From assembly GCA_947488605.1 (NCBI GenBank), contig CANKZJ010000002.1, positions 62,001 to 126,000 of the forward strand: a DNA stretch of 64,000 bases, written 5' to 3'. Positions 6,958-16,626 of the stretch are shown piece by piece. This DNA comes from an uncultured Paracoccaceae bacterium (GTDB taxonomy: Bacteria > Pseudomonadota > Alphaproteobacteria > Rhodobacterales > Rhodobacteraceae). The translations under genes and the position numbers were made by a program. The number at the start of each line of letters is the position of its first letter. Position 1 is the stretch's first letter. The notes below the pieces were generated by a model. That model was given only the letters and a program-made list of their open reading frames with translations. It did not search any database and was not told the DNA's origin.

Positions 6958-9363
6958 TCAGCTACCGCGACGTTTTGCGCGCAATGTGGGGTCTGCTTGT
7001 GTGGGGTCTTCGGGCCAGGGGTGGCGTGGGTAACTGCCCCGCATATCGCGGCGCACATCTGCATAAGAGGTCGCCCAAAAGCCAACGATATCTTGGGTGA
7101 CCTGAACGGGTTTTTGTCCCGGCGATAACAGTGTCACCCGCAATGGCGTTTTGCCAACGGTTGGATGTGTTGTGACCCCAAACATTTCTTGCAATCGCAG
7201 CGTGATCCCCGGCGCTTCGCCATCGTAGTCAATCGGTATTTTCCGCCCAAGCGGGGTGACAAAGTTGGCGGGTGCGGCCTTATCAAGACGTTGCGTTTGG
7301 CCCCAATCCAGCATCGCGCGCAACGCAGGCAAGACGTCAAAACGCTTCCAATCATCCGCTGTTCGCATGTTACCGATATGCGGCAATAGCCAGTCTTCCA
7401 GCGTGTCCAAAAGTGCCACATCGTCCATCGCAGGCATTTCATCGACGAGTGCCACGCGTGCGCGAAACCGTTGCGCAGCAGGCGAAAGACGCAATCCGAG
7501 CTGTCTGATGCCTTCCAGCATGGCAATGGCGACAACGTCGGGGGCGGCGTCAACCCAGTTGCGGTCATCCAAGGCCAATGCGCCAAATCGCTCTTGTTGG
7601 CGCGCCAGAACACGGCGCTCGCGTTTCGACCATTCGCAAAGATCAGTCCAGATGATTTGATCGGCAAAAAGATCCCGCAGTTCAGCTTCTGAGAGAGTGG
7701 TGGCTTGCCTGATGCGCGCCTCGCGCATGTCGCCATCCAGATCTGTTGCGACGATCAAACGACAGCCGGCAAGCGGATCAGACGCGTCCATGACGGCACC
7801 TTTGCCGCCTGACAAAATGTAGCGCGGGTCATTGCCTTTGCGGCGCAAACCAATGCGATCAGGGTAGGCCAATGCGGCCAATTGGCCCAAGCTGAGTTTT
7901 GGTTTGTCTTGAAGGCCTTTGGCCAAGCGTGGAATCTCGGCTTTGATTTGAGACAGTGCTGCGTGGTGTGGTGTGCCGGACCCGTGACTGCGCCCTGCGA
8001 TGGCGGCAATACGCAAGGCAAGGTCGACCGTCGCACCGCGCAGTGGATCGCGTGCCGCCAGAAGTGCTGCCAAGGGCGCGGCCTGCTGTCCGCCGACTTC
8101 TAGCATATGGGCCAGCCGTGGATGCAATGGCTTGGCCGCTAAGGCGCGCCCATGCGGTGTAATGCGGTTTTGTGCGTCGAGTGCGTTTAGGTTGTGCAGC
8201 AGGCTGCGCGCTTCTGCTAATGCGCCGTCTGGTGGCGGTGTCAGAAACGCCAGATCATCGCTGCCCCACACGGCCAGCTCCAATGCGAGTCCTGCAAGAT
8301 CGGCGGCCTCGATTTCCGCTGGTGCAAAGGCAGGGCGTGCGCCGTTCTCGCCTTTTGTCCAAAGGCAAAAGGCATCGCCGGGCGCGACCCGTCCGGCGCG
8401 TCCAGCCCGCTGTGTACTTTCGGCCTTGCTGCTGGGTTCAGTGACAAGCCGGGACATGCCTGATGCGGGATCAAAGCGTGCGCGGCGGGAACGGCCTGCG
8501 TCGACAACAACGCGGACGTCTTCGATGGTCAAAGAGGTTTCCGCTATCGCGGTAGAGAGCACGATCTTGCGGCCGGATGCCGCCGGAGAAATCGCCTTGC
8601 GTTGTTCTGAGAAAGGCAGCGCGCCATAAAGCGGGCGCAGGTGGCAATGGGGCGGCAGGCGCCCCCCTAGAGCGGCAATAGTACGACGGATTTCACCCTC
8701 GCCGGGGAGAAAGACAAGCATACCGCCTTGCGTGCGATCAAGGGCATGCAAGATCAGGTCTGCTGCCGCTATCTCAAGGCGCGTGCCCTTGGGCATCGCT
8801 TTGTCCAAGTAGTGCGTCGTGACTGGAAACGAGCGTCCCTGCGATGTGATAACAGGCGCATCGTCAAGCATCATCGCAACAGGGGCCGCGTCAAGCGTGG
8901 CTGACATGACCAAGAGTTTCAGGTCGGGGCGAAGAACGCTGCGACACTCCCATGTCAGTGCAAGACCCAGATCAGCATTCAAAGACCGCTCATGAAATTC
9001 ATCAAAAATGACAGCACCAACGCCTGTAAGCTCGGGGTCTGATTGGATCATGCGGGTCAAAATACCCTCTGTGACGACCTCAATACGTTTGCCGGGTTTG
9101 CTATCACCCCGCATCCGGTAGCCCACAGTTTGGCCAGGGGTTTCGCCTAGCCCCTCTGCAAGCCGCTCTGCGGCAGCACGGGCCGCAAGGCGGCGCGGTT
9201 CAAGCATAATGATCTTGCCCGTGATCATACCAGCCTCAAGCAACGCCAAGGGGACGCGGGTGGTTTTGCCTGCACCGGGGGGTGCTTGTAAAACGGCGCG
9301 GCCTGCGTCGTTAAGTGCCGCCATCAGGTCAGGCAGGATTGGGTCAATAGGCAAGCGGGTCAT
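6958..9363 (-). CDS. hrpB: ATP-dependent helicase HrpB
   Basis: A DEAH-type superfamily 2 helicase of about the usual HrpB length (801 residues). Visible motifs: Walker A PPGAGKTT (about 28-35), DEFHERS (motif II), SATLD (motif III), then STAIAETSLTIEDV and QRAGRAGRVAPG (motifs V/VI), followed by the HrpB-specific C-terminal region ending near HPWPEDPT. Its physiological role in bacteria is poorly defined. The ATG at 9363 (MTRLPIDPILP) is chosen over a TTG two codons upstream. No strong ribosome site is seen. Confidence 0.93.
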   Translation of the reverse strand: MTRLPIDPILPDLMAALNDAGRAVLQAPPGAGKTTRVPLALLEAGMITGKIIMLEPRRLAARAAAERLAEGLGETPGQTVGYRMRGDSKPGKRIEVVTEGILTRMIQSDPELTGVGAVIFDEFHERSLNADLGLALTWECRSVLRPDLKLLVMSATLDAAPVAMMLDDAPVITSQGRSFPVTTHYLDKAMPKGTRLEIAAADLILHALDRTQGGMLVFLPGEGEIRRTIAALGGRLPPHCHLRPLYGALPFSEQRKAISPAASGRKIVLSTAIAETSLTIEDVRVVVDAGRSRRARFDPASGMSRLVTEPSSKAESTQRAGRAGRVAPGDAFCLWTKGENGARPAFAPAEIEAADLAGLALELAVWGSDDLAFLTPPPDGALAEARSLLHNLNALDAQNRITPHGRALAAKPLHPRLAHMLEVGGQQAAPLAALLAARDPLRGATVDLALRIAAIAGRSHGSGTPHHAALSQIKAEIPRLAKGLQDKPKLSLGQLAALAYPDRIGLRRKGNDPRYILSGGKGAVMDASDPLAGCRLIVATDLDGDMREARIRQATTLSEAELRDLFADQIIWTDLCEWSKRERRVLARQQERFGALALDDRNWVDAAPDVVAIAMLEGIRQLGLRLSPAAQRFRARVALVDEMPAMDDVALLDTLEDWLLPHIGNMRTADDWKRFDVLPALRAMLDWGQTQRLDKAAPANFVTPLGRKIPIDYDGEAPGITLRLQEMFGVTTHPTVGKTPLRVTLLSPGQKPVQVTQDIVGFWATSYADVRRDMRGSYPRHPWPEDPTQADPTLRAKRRGS

Positions 9364-9378
9364 GGGCAAGCTTTGCCA

Positions 9379-9403
9379 TAAGGTGGGTCAAGACGCCACC
9401 TTA
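9379..9403. repeat. Inverted repeat TAAGGTGG/CCACCTTA
   Basis: Eight-base perfect arms around a nine-base loop, just upstream of hrpB. The arms equal the outer arms of the palindrome at 394-419. Likely a member of the same dispersed family. Confidence 0.6.
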
Positions 9404-9433
9404 CTTGGCGGAACGGACGGCCACCGAATGTGG

Positions 9434-9451
9434 GGTGGATTTCAATCCACC
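9434..9451. repeat. Short inverted repeat GGTGGAT/ATCCACC
   Basis: Seven-base perfect arms with a four-base TTCA loop, 30 bases from the repeat at 9379-9403 and sharing the GGTGGAT core with the 394-419 palindrome. Confidence 0.55.
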
Positions 9452-9463
9452 ATTCCAAAAAGA

Positions 9464-9495
9464 AAAACCCGACTGCACGATCGCAGCCGGGTTTT
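9464..9495 (-). terminator. Intrinsic terminator of rpmB
   Basis: Read on the minus strand, AACCCGGCTGC and GCAGTCGGGTT form a stem (one G-U pair) with a six-base loop, followed by a T-rich run (TTTTTCTTTTT). It lies 24 bases after the rpmB stop. Confidence 0.85.
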
Positions 9496-9519
9496 CAAAT
9501 TTCAGTCTCGAAAGATGCC

Positions 9520-9804
9520 TTAAGCAGCAGTTGCCTTGGCAATCTCTTTCTTGATCTTTAGCGCGTCATCGGACAGCTCTGTGTCCTTTGCTTTTGCCAT
9601 GAATGCGTCAAAGCCACCGCGGTGATCCACAGTGCGCAGAGCGGCATTCGAGATCTTCAGCTTGAAAGACCGGCCCAGCACGTCGGACATCAACGTCACG
9701 TCCTGCAGATTTGGCAAAAAGCGGCGGCGGGTACGGTTCTTGGCGTGGCTGACATTGTTGCCAGACATTGGGCCTTTTCCAGTCAGTTCGCAACGGCGCG
9801 ACAT
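9520..9804 (-). CDS. rpmB: 50S ribosomal protein L28
   Basis: A 94-residue protein of the large ribosomal subunit. It begins [21 protein letters not shown], has the basic [12 protein letters not shown] segment, and matches the alphaproteobacterial L28 length (longer than the roughly 78 residues of E. coli). It stands as a single transcription unit with a promoter at 9909-9937 and an intrinsic terminator at 9464-9495. An AAGGA ribosome site precedes the ATG. Confidence 0.97.
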   Translation of the reverse strand: MSRRCELTGKGPMSGNNVSHAKNRTRRRFLPNLQDVTLMSDVLGRSFKLKISNAALRTVDHRGGFDAFMAKAKDTELSDDALKIKKEIAKATAA

Positions 9805-9908
9805 GAGCGTGTTCCTTGTCCTTTGGACATCACCCGCCCGGTTGGCGGAGTATCCTGTGATACGGGTTGTGAACCCCGCATCCGCAGGGTCATGAATAAG
9901 ATCAGCGC

Positions 9909-9937
9909 GAGATAGGCGGATTCCTTGATCCCGTCAA
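9909..9937 (-). promoter_or_regulatory. Sigma-70-like promoter of rpmB
   Basis: On the minus strand TTGACG (-35, 9932-9937) and TATCTC (-10, 9909-9914) are separated by 17 bases, about 105 bases before the rpmB start. Strong match to the vegetative consensus. Confidence 0.55.
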
Positions 9938-10002
9938 CCCGCATTGCCGCACGGCATAACGGAATTTGGGCTTAAATCCAGTGTGTCAAGCTTTCGCCGC
10001 AC

Positions 10003-11007
10003 TTAGTTAGGTTTCCCCAGCCTTTTCTGCAACGGCCCCAACACATCCGCCGCAGCCGCAGCCGGTGTCTTGCGGCCAGTTTTTACGTCAGCTTGCGCGG
10101 CCTTCATCCTTTGTGCGGTTTGTGGATCATCCAGCAATAGCTCTAGCAACCCGTTGCGCACATCTTGCTCAAACCAGTAGCTTGCTTGCGCTTCTCTGTT
10201 GGCGTCCCAGACGCCTGCCGCGCGGCGCCAATCGGCCAAGGTTACCATGTCGTCCCACGCCGTTTGCAATCCATCCGCCTCTAGTGCTGAGACTGTCAGT
10301 GCTTTGGGGAAACCGTCAGGGTCTTGGGCGCGTTTACGCAAAAGCCGGAGCGCGCCAGCATAATCGGCACACGTCCGGGTGGCTTGTGGTTTGAGATCAC
10401 CGTCAGCCTTGTTGACCAAGATCAGATCTGCCATTTCCATGATCCCGCGTTTGACGCCTTGCAACTCGTCACCGCCAGCTGGGGCTAAAAGCAGCACAAA
10501 TAGGTCTGCCATTTGCGCCACGACAGTCTCGGATTGTCCCACGCCGACGGTTTCGATCAAAATCACATCGAACCCTGCTGCCTCGCATAACGCAACTGCC
10601 TCGCGTGATCGGCGCGCCACCCCGCCTAATTGCGTTTGGCTGGGGGATGGGCGGATAAATGCGTTGGGATCACGAGCAAGAAAATCCATCCGGGTCTTGT
10701 CACCCAAGATCGACCCACCTGATCGGGCCGACGATGGATCAACGGCCAAAACTGCGACACGCTTGCCCATGCCTGTCAGCATCAAGCCAAAGCTTTCTAT
10801 GAAGGTCGACTTGCCGACGCCCGGCGTGCCGGAAAGGCCAATGCGCAAGGCTTGCTTGTTCGTGCCGACAGCATCCAGCAACGCCAAAGCATCAGCGCGG
10901 TGATCGGCGCGCCCGCTTTCGACAAGCGTGATCGAGCGGGCCAAAGCCCGGCGGTCTGCGTTTTTGACACCCTCAGCCAGTGCGGCGATATCTGCAGTCG
11001 TACCCAT
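10003..11007 (-). CDS. meaB: MeaB, GTPase chaperone of methylmalonyl-CoA mutase
   Basis: A G3E-family GTPase of the MeaB/ArgK type that guards and reactivates the adenosylcobalamin-dependent methylmalonyl-CoA mutase (propionyl-CoA to succinyl-CoA, and the ethylmalonyl-CoA pathway). The 334-residue protein has Walker A GTPGVGKST (60-68), AVDPSS, the switch region ETVGVGQSE, and LVNKADGD, the guanine-specificity motif. The mutase itself is not in this window. It fits functionally with prpE near 25 kb. The helical C-terminus (about 270-334) is the usual dimerisation part. Confidence 0.95.
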   Translation of the reverse strand: MGTTADIAALAEGVKNADRRALARSITLVESGRADHRADALALLDAVGTNKQALRIGLSGTPGVGKSTFIESFGLMLTGMGKRVAVLAVDPSSARSGGSILGDKTRMDFLARDPNAFIRPSPSQTQLGGVARRSREAVALCEAAGFDVILIETVGVGQSETVVAQMADLFVLLLAPAGGDELQGVKRGIMEMADLILVNKADGDLKPQATRTCADYAGALRLLRKRAQDPDGFPKALTVSALEADGLQTAWDDMVTLADWRRAAGVWDANREAQASYWFEQDVRNGLLELLLDDPQTAQRMKAAQADVKTGRKTPAAAAADVLGPLQKRLGKPN

Positions 11008-11045
11008 ATCACCTTCTTATCTGGCCGCCGCCAAAGGTCCAGCCC

Positions 11046-11717
11046 CTAGCGCAGTTCGGCCACCCACGCAGGCACGATGTCTGTCGCTAAACCGAAACGG
11101 TGGTTCTCAAAGGCGTTGGCCCTGGCGGATGGTTCCAAGTTGATCTCAAGCGTGTCGCCACGAGCCAATTCAACCAGTCCTGCGGCGGGATAGACTTCCG
11201 CCGATGTGCCGATTGCCACAAAGAGGTCTGCGGCGGTGACGGCCTGCGCGATGTCGTCCATCATATAGGGCATTTCACCAAACCAAACGATATCGGGGCG
11301 CGTGGTTTGCACATGGCAAGCGGGGCAGGGATCCTTGGGGTCCATTTCTAAGGGGGCGTCCCAGCGTGCATCACAACTGGCGCAAACTGCACGCATCAAT
11401 TCACCATGCATATGCACCACAGCGGGCGATCCTGCGCGTTCATGTAAATCGTCAACGTTTTGCGTAATCAGAGTGACGTCATGCGGCCCGCTGGCCAAGT
11501 CTGCCAAAGCTTGATGTGCTGCATTTGGTGCGGCCTGGACACAATTTGCCCGCCGCGCATTGTAGAAATCATGCACCAGACGCGGGTTGCGCGCGAAACC
11601 TTGTGGCGTTGCCACATCATTCAAATCATATTTCGTCCAAAGCCCGTCCTGGTCGCGAAATGTGCCAAGTCCACTTTCAGCCGATATCCCGGCACCTGTC
11701 AGAATTGCTATTCTCAT
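11046..11717 (-). CDS. cobB: NAD-dependent protein deacylase (CobB-type sirtuin)
   Basis: Removes acyl groups from protein lysines using NAD. The 223-residue protein shows GAGISAESG (8-16), the TQNVD motif (85-89), the catalytic His in VHMHGEL (His104) and four zinc Cys (112, 115, 131, 134). The FYNARR motif (51-56) supplies the Tyr and Arg that allow bacterial CobB and SIRT5-like enzymes to accept succinyl-lysine. The start MRIAILTGAG at 11717 is assigned by family alignment; the upstream open frame is unrelated. It follows meaB on the same strand by 38 bases. Confidence 0.93.
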   Translation of the reverse strand: MRIAILTGAGISAESGLGTFRDQDGLWTKYDLNDVATPQGFARNPRLVHDFYNARRANCVQAAPNAAHQALADLASGPHDVTLITQNVDDLHERAGSPAVVHMHGELMRAVCASCDARWDAPLEMDPKDPCPACHVQTTRPDIVWFGEMPYMMDDIAQAVTAADLFVAIGTSAEVYPAAGLVELARGDTLEINLEPSARANAFENHRFGLATDIVPAWVAELR

Positions 11718-11825
11718 GAAGCTACTTTCGCCGTGACTGCCGCTTTTGAGCAAGCGAAATAGAGGCCAGAGTGGCCGTAACGCAGGATATCTGATAACAT
11801 AGCGGCCAATAAGGGAGGACATAAT

Positions 11826-12257
11826 ATGCCCAGAACACCATTTCATCTATGGTTCGTTGGCATCGTATCACTGCTGTGGAACGCAGGCGGTGCATTTGAC
11901 TACGTGATGACGCGGACCAACGCCGCAGAATACCTCGCGGCACAACCCGCTGCGCGTTTGATGATGCTCGAACAAGCGCCGCTTTGGTTTGACTTCACTT
12001 GGGCGCTGGGCGTCTGGTTCTCTGTGCTTGGATCACTGCTTTTGTTGCTAAGATCGCGTTTCGCGGGGCCTGCTTTTGCCCTTTCACTCGTTGGTTTGAT
12101 TGGATCATCCATCTATACTTACGGGATCGCTGATGGTGGCAGCATGTTGGCGGCATCAGGGACAATGGCAATCGCGTTTATAATCCTGATACCGGTGATC
12201 CTGATACTGCTTTGGATCTATGCACGCGCAATGACCAAACGCGGTGTCTTGCGGTAG
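11826..12257 (+). CDS. Four-TM membrane protein, function unknown
   Basis: A 143-residue protein with four hydrophobic segments (about 5-25, 55-75, 80-97 and 110-132). It starts MPRTPFHLWFVGIVSLLWN and has an acidic-basic loop VMTRTNAAEYLAAQP between segments one and two. Similar small proteins are common in alphaproteobacteria without a proven role. The TAG stop shares a G with the GTG start of the phosphatase gene, so the two are translationally coupled. Confidence 0.8.
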   Translation: MPRTPFHLWFVGIVSLLWNAGGAFDYVMTRTNAAEYLAAQPAARLMMLEQAPLWFDFTWALGVWFSVLGSLLLLLRSRFAGPAFALSLVGLIGSSIYTYGIADGGSMLAASGTMAIAFIILIPVILILLWIYARAMTKRGVLR

Positions 12258-12685
12258 TGCGGGTTGTCTTCGTGTGTTTGGGCAACATCTGCCGGTCGCC
12301 CGCTGCCGAAGGCATCATGCGCGCACTTGCCCCGGACTTGACACTCGATAGTGCGGGCACGGGAGGGTGGCATGTCGGAGACCCGCCATACGGCCCAATG
12401 CAAGCGGCGGCCGAGGCGCGCGGGATTGATCTGAGCACTTTACGTGCTAGGCAATTCGCAGTGTCGGATTTCGATGACTTTGACTTGATCATTGCAATGG
12501 ACCGGCAAAACAAGGCGGACATTGCGCGCCTGCGGCCCAGCGGGAACGCGACACCGGTGCGCTTGATGGCGGACATGGATGTGCCTGATCCCTACTACAG
12601 CCGTGACTTTGAAGGTGCGCTCGATATCATTGAGGTCGCAGCTATGCGTCTACTGGCAGACATATCTCGGACGCGAGATCTGTGA
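12257..12685 (+). CDS. Low-molecular-weight protein-tyrosine phosphatase
   Basis: A 142-residue acid-type phosphatase. The phosphate loop CLGNICRS (nucleophile Cys7, Arg13) is near the N-terminus, and the general-acid motif VPDPYY lies in the last third. The GTG at 12257, overlapping the preceding TAG stop, is taken as start because homologues begin just before VFVCLGNICRSP. Substrates are unknown. The 3' end overlaps the convergent lipoprotein gene by 44 bases. Confidence 0.92.
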   Translation: MRVVFVCLGNICRSPAAEGIMRALAPDLTLDSAGTGGWHVGDPPYGPMQAAAEARGIDLSTLRARQFAVSDFDDFDLIIAMDRQNKADIARLRPSGNATPVRLMADMDVPDPYYSRDFEGALDIIEVAAMRLLADISRTRDL

Positions 12686-12965
12686 AGGCGCGGTAGCGGG
12701 TCCAGAAACGCTCGTCACTGCCACGATCTGACTGACGGGTATCTTGGGCCAATTGCGGGTCCGCAAAAAACGCCGCAGCGCGGGACTGATCGCCGCCCGA
12801 AAGGCTCTGATTGGCGACCTGTTGCACGCAAGAGCACAATGCCGGAGAGGCGGCACGTCTGTCGGCCTCAAGACAAGCCCGCGAGATATCACCCGTCGCA
12901 CCACGGCCGCCGCCACCGCATGCCGCCAAGGACGCTAGCGCCCCTGCAATCAATAAATACCGCAT
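12642..12965 (-). CDS. Small putative lipoprotein
   Basis: The 107-residue product begins MRYLLIAGALASLAACGGGG, a lipoprotein signal with lipobox LAAC. The mature part has three further Cys residues, including the pair in CSCVQQVANQ. Function unknown. The ATG at 12965 is chosen because AGAGGA lies five bases upstream; another ATG two codons earlier overlaps that ribosome site. It overlaps the phosphatase gene tail to tail. Confidence 0.7.
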   Translation of the reverse strand: MRYLLIAGALASLAACGGGGRGATGDISRACLEADRRAASPALCSCVQQVANQSLSGGDQSRAAAFFADPQLAQDTRQSDRGSDERFWTRYRAFTDLASEICLPVDA

Positions 12966-13108
12966 CGCCATCCTCTGCCCCCGGGTTTGTCCCGGATGAT
13001 CCACTAAGATTATGCCCCACAAGGTAGAGTATGCCGAGGGCAAAGCAACGATGCAATTGGGTAATGTGACGTGGGGCAACTGAGAATGGTTAGCCACAGG
13101 AGCTACTT

Positions 13109-14350
13109 TTAGTTTCTTGGAATGGAATCTCGGTATGTTTGTAGTTTCTCAAGTCTACGCTCAGGCCCAGTGTCATCGCCTGAAATCAACCAAAGCGAAG
13201 CAAAAATGGCTGCGTACATTTTCCAATCTCCGAGACCCTCGCCAGCTTTCTTCTTGAACGCATTGATGAAGTCAGGTTCCGATTTTTGATTGGCGTCTTT
13301 GAGCGCAAGCTCAAGTTCTTGTATGCGAGCTTTTAGCCGCCTTATCTCCTGCCGGAGCGCGTCTTCAGTTTCCTGATTGGTTTCTGTTTTCAGTATTGTG
13401 CTGACTTTTTGAAATGACTTTGCAATCGGAACTAGTGCAATAAACGCGTCCGGTAGTTGGTTTTTGCCCGTTTCTCTATGGAAGGCCTCAATATTTGCCG
13501 TGATCTGACCAGAAACCAGTTCCGATTGGTATTTGATAGTTGTGGGATTCTTGATTAGTCTAGTGATCCCCATCGGCTCTGCCTCAGGCTGTCTTCGATC
13601 TATGGCTTGATTGCCGGTTGTCGGCAATTCCAACTCTTTGATGATTTCCGATATTCGCGCTGAGCCGGTCGCCCACTCTTCATCAGGAATGGAGGCAACA
13701 GCAAGCTGGACGTCCCAATCAATTGGCGTGCCATTCAGGAAGCCGTCGTACCAGCGGTGCCAAAAACCCCATACTTGAGCATCTTCGCCCCAAAAGTTTT
13801 GTATATTGCGAAGTCTACCCGCCAATGTTGGAGTGATCTCGTTTCTGTGCCAAAGTGAAGTTTCGTAGATGTCTGCTGGGTCAGCCGCATCTAGCATCCA
13901 TTCCGCATCGCTACTTATGGCCTCAAAAAAGGTCGTGCGCGTTTCAATATCTCTGTTTTTCCTGCCGTCGCGAGAAGATGCATAAGCAGCGGCTTCGATT
14001 GCTGCGGTTGCGGCCCTTGACCGATCAATTTCTGAGAACCCAAAAACGCTAGAACTTGCCCTAATAGCACGTTCCGCTGCCTCAAATAGCCCTAACCCGA
14101 GTACGTCGACGGCATAAGACGCAGTTTTGTTCAGGCCATTTGACCTGAAACTCTCAAACCTTGTGTTAACTGCCGCAATCAATATCGCACGCATGGTTGG
14201 AAGTAAGAACTCGTCAAATGTCTCTTTGCTTTCCGCTGTTATGCTAGGAAGCGCGTGTAAGGCCGACCTAACCGCCAGAGCGGCGTTTGTAGCTCCAGTT
14301 TGACCCTCTAGAAAAGCTTGTGCCGTTGATTTGTCGGTGATTTCAACCAT
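13109..14350 (-). CDS. Unknown 413-residue protein with WGFWHRWYDGFLNG motif
   Basis: I do not recognise a characterised family. The N-terminal half is mostly helical and Ala-rich (IEAAAYASSRDG). A central Trp-rich block around residues 190-225 reads WGFWHRWYDGFLNG then IPDEEWATG; this pattern recurs, as I recall, in uncharacterised alphaproteobacterial proteins. Residues about 325-355 form a coiled coil (EDALRQEIRRLKARIQELEL), and a weak hydrophobic segment (MYAAIFASLWLISG) lies near the C-terminus. Lower GC and richer in AT-type codons than the neighbours, it sits alone beside lepA and may be acquired. No partner gene is adjacent. Confidence 0.7.
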   Translation of the reverse strand: MVEITDKSTAQAFLEGQTGATNAALAVRSALHALPSITAESKETFDEFLLPTMRAILIAAVNTRFESFRSNGLNKTASYAVDVLGLGLFEAAERAIRASSSVFGFSEIDRSRAATAAIEAAAYASSRDGRKNRDIETRTTFFEAISSDAEWMLDAADPADIYETSLWHRNEITPTLAGRLRNIQNFWGEDAQVWGFWHRWYDGFLNGTPIDWDVQLAVASIPDEEWATGSARISEIIKELELPTTGNQAIDRRQPEAEPMGITRLIKNPTTIKYQSELVSGQITANIEAFHRETGKNQLPDAFIALVPIAKSFQKVSTILKTETNQETEDALRQEIRRLKARIQELELALKDANQKSEPDFINAFKKKAGEGLGDWKMYAAIFASLWLISGDDTGPERRLEKLQTYRDSIPRN

Positions 14351-14719
14351 TTGGTACCCTTGCTCGTCTTTCTAGAGGAGATGCACTCAAGCGCACCGAA
14401 AACAGTTGCTTTGAAACTAGCGCCCTATGTTGTCGGTATTCTTGTTGTATGCAAGCGGTGAAAAAAAGCCGTCTTCTTCAGGTTTAGTATAGAATTTATG
14501 GCAAAAGCAGTGATGAAGCCTTGGAAATGGAGCGACAAGATAACGCAACAGCATGCAATAAAGCGACTGTGAATTTGAAGTTGGGCATTATTTGATAGCG
14601 CAAAGTGATCTGTTTCGCCGGGTAACCAACCTTACACCCAAAGTGTCAGTAATTCCCTGTTATCTGCCTGTGTCACCATCCCACTTGACCGCCCCTCAAA
14701 ACCACCTCATATCGCTGCC
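14351..14719. other. Gene-free stretch upstream of lepA
   Basis: About 370 bases of relatively AT-rich sequence between two divergently oriented genes. I see no convincing ORF, RNA gene or repeat; it presumably holds the promoters of both flanking genes. Confidence 0.5.
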
Positions 14720-16519
14720 ATGACAGACCTTTCGCATATCCGCAATTTCTCGATCGTGGCGCATATTGACCACGGTAAATCGACGCTGGCTGATCGCTTG
14801 ATCCAGTCCACCAACACGGTGGCGGATCGCGATATGAAGGCGCAGCTTTTGGACAGTATGGATATCGAGCGCGAGCGCGGGATCACCATCAAAGCCAACA
14901 CCGTGCGCATTGATTACACGGCCGACAACGGCAAGGCCTATGTCCTCAACCTGATCGACACCCCCGGTCACGTCGATTTCGCCTATGAGGTGTCGCGGTC
15001 CATGCGTGCAGTTGAGGGGTCATTGTTGGTTGTCGACAGCACCCAAGGGGTCGAGGCGCAGACGCTCGCCAATGTCTACCAAGCCATTGATGCGGATCAT
15101 GAAATTGTACCGGTGCTGAACAAGATCGACCTGCCCGCGGCCGAATGTGACCGTGTGGCCGAACAGATCGAAGATGTGATCGGGATTGATGCCTCTGGGG
15201 CCATTCGGGTGAGCGCCAAGACGGGTATCGGCATCCACGAGACGCTGGAGGCCATCGTCAACCTGCTGCCCGCGCCCAAAGGGGACCGCGATGCACCGCT
15301 GAAAGCGATGCTGGTGGACAGTTGGTACGACAGCTATCTGGGCGTCATCGTTCTGGTGCGGATCATTGATGGCACTATGAAGAAAAACGACCGCGTCAAA
15401 TTTATGTCCAACGGCACCGTGCACGGGATCGACAAGATCGGGGTGTTCCGGCCGCAGATGCAGGATGTGGCTGAACTTGGACCGGGCGAGATTGGATTTA
15501 TCACTGCCTCCATCAAACAGGTGCGCGACACGCGGGTCGGTGACACGATCACATCAGAACGCAAGGGGACCGAGGTGGCGCTGCCCGGCTTTAAGCCCGC
15601 GCAGCCTGTAGTGTTCTGCGGGCTGTTCCCCGTAGACAGCTCCGAATTTGAAGACCTGCGTGACGCGATTGAAAAACTCGCCCTAAACGATGCGTCTTTT
15701 AGTAACGAGATGGAAACATCTGCCGCGCTTGGCTTTGGCTTTCGCTGTGGCTTCCTCGGGTTGTTGCACCTTGAAGTGATCCGCGACCGGATTGAACGCG
15801 AATATGACATCGACCTGATCACGACAGCGCCTTCGGTTGTCTACCACGTCTATATGCGCGACGGCGAAATGGTTGAATTGCACAACCCCGCTGACATGCC
15901 GGACCTGACGCATGTGGACCATCTTGAGGAGCCGCGGATCAAGGCGACGATCCTTGTGCCTGACGAATACCTCGGCGATGTGCTGAAGCTATGCCAAGAC
16001 CGCCGCGGCGTGCAGCTGGACCTGACCTATGCGGGCAGCCGGGCGATGGTGGTGTATGACCTTCCGTTGAACGAGGTTGTGTTTGACTTCTACGACCGCC
16101 TGAAATCGGTGACCAAGGGCTATGCATCGTTTGACTATCAGATGACCGGTTACCAAACCGATAACCTTGTCAAAATGTCGGTGTTGGTGAACGACGAACC
16201 TGTTGATGCGCTGTCGATGATGGTGCACCGCGACCGCGCGGAAATGCGGGGCAGGGCGATGGTTGAAAAGCTCAAAGACCTGATCCCGCGCCACATGTTC
16301 AAAATCCCGATCCAAGCGGCCATCGGCGGCAAAGTCATCGCCCGCGAGACGCTATCGGCGCTGCGCAAAGACGTGACGGCCAAATGCTATGGCGGCGACG
16401 CGACACGGAAACGGAAACTGCTGGACAAGCAAAAGGCCGGTAAGAAAAAGATGCGGCAGTTCGGGAAAGTGGATATCCCGCAGGAAGCGTTTATTTCCGC
16501 TCTTAAAATGGACAGCTAA
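14720..16519 (+). CDS. lepA: Elongation factor 4 (LepA)
   Basis: A ribosome-binding translational GTPase implicated in back-translocation, initiation and 30S assembly. The 599-residue protein has G1 AHIDHGKST (14-22), [14 protein letters not shown], domains II and III, and the LepA-specific C-terminal domain with [18 protein letters not shown]. Length and N-terminus ([17 protein letters not shown]) are canonical. Its neighbours on both sides look accessory, so lepA is a core gene between variable segments. Confidence 0.98.
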   Translation: MTDLSHIRNFSIVAHIDHGKSTLADRLIQSTNTVADRDMKAQLLDSMDIERERGITIKANTVRIDYTADNGKAYVLNLIDTPGHVDFAYEVSRSMRAVEGSLLVVDSTQGVEAQTLANVYQAIDADHEIVPVLNKIDLPAAECDRVAEQIEDVIGIDASGAIRVSAKTGIGIHETLEAIVNLLPAPKGDRDAPLKAMLVDSWYDSYLGVIVLVRIIDGTMKKNDRVKFMSNGTVHGIDKIGVFRPQMQDVAELGPGEIGFITASIKQVRDTRVGDTITSERKGTEVALPGFKPAQPVVFCGLFPVDSSEFEDLRDAIEKLALNDASFSNEMETSAALGFGFRCGFLGLLHLEVIRDRIEREYDIDLITTAPSVVYHVYMRDGEMVELHNPADMPDLTHVDHLEEPRIKATILVPDEYLGDVLKLCQDRRGVQLDLTYAGSRAMVVYDLPLNEVVFDFYDRLKSVTKGYASFDYQMTGYQTDNLVKMSVLVNDEPVDALSMMVHRDRAEMRGRAMVEKLKDLIPRHMFKIPIQAAIGGKVIARETLSALRKDVTAKCYGGDATRKRKLLDKQKAGKKKMRQFGKVDIPQEAFISALKMDS

Positions 16520-16539
16520 GCTGGCCATTTTTGGAGCGC

Positions 16540-16578
16540 GTGCGGGGAAGGGATTGGCATCGCCAATCACGGCCGCAC
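16540..16578. terminator. Hairpin after lepA
   Basis: An inner perfect stem GATTGGC/GCCAATC with a three-base loop sits inside an outer GTGCGG/CCGCAC pair, 20 bases past the lepA stop. There is no U-run, so it may stabilise the 3' end or act with Rho. Confidence 0.5.
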
Positions 16579-16626
16579 TCGGTTGTTATGAGCAGGACTT
16601 CGGCGTTGAAGATGGATGGGTGAAAC

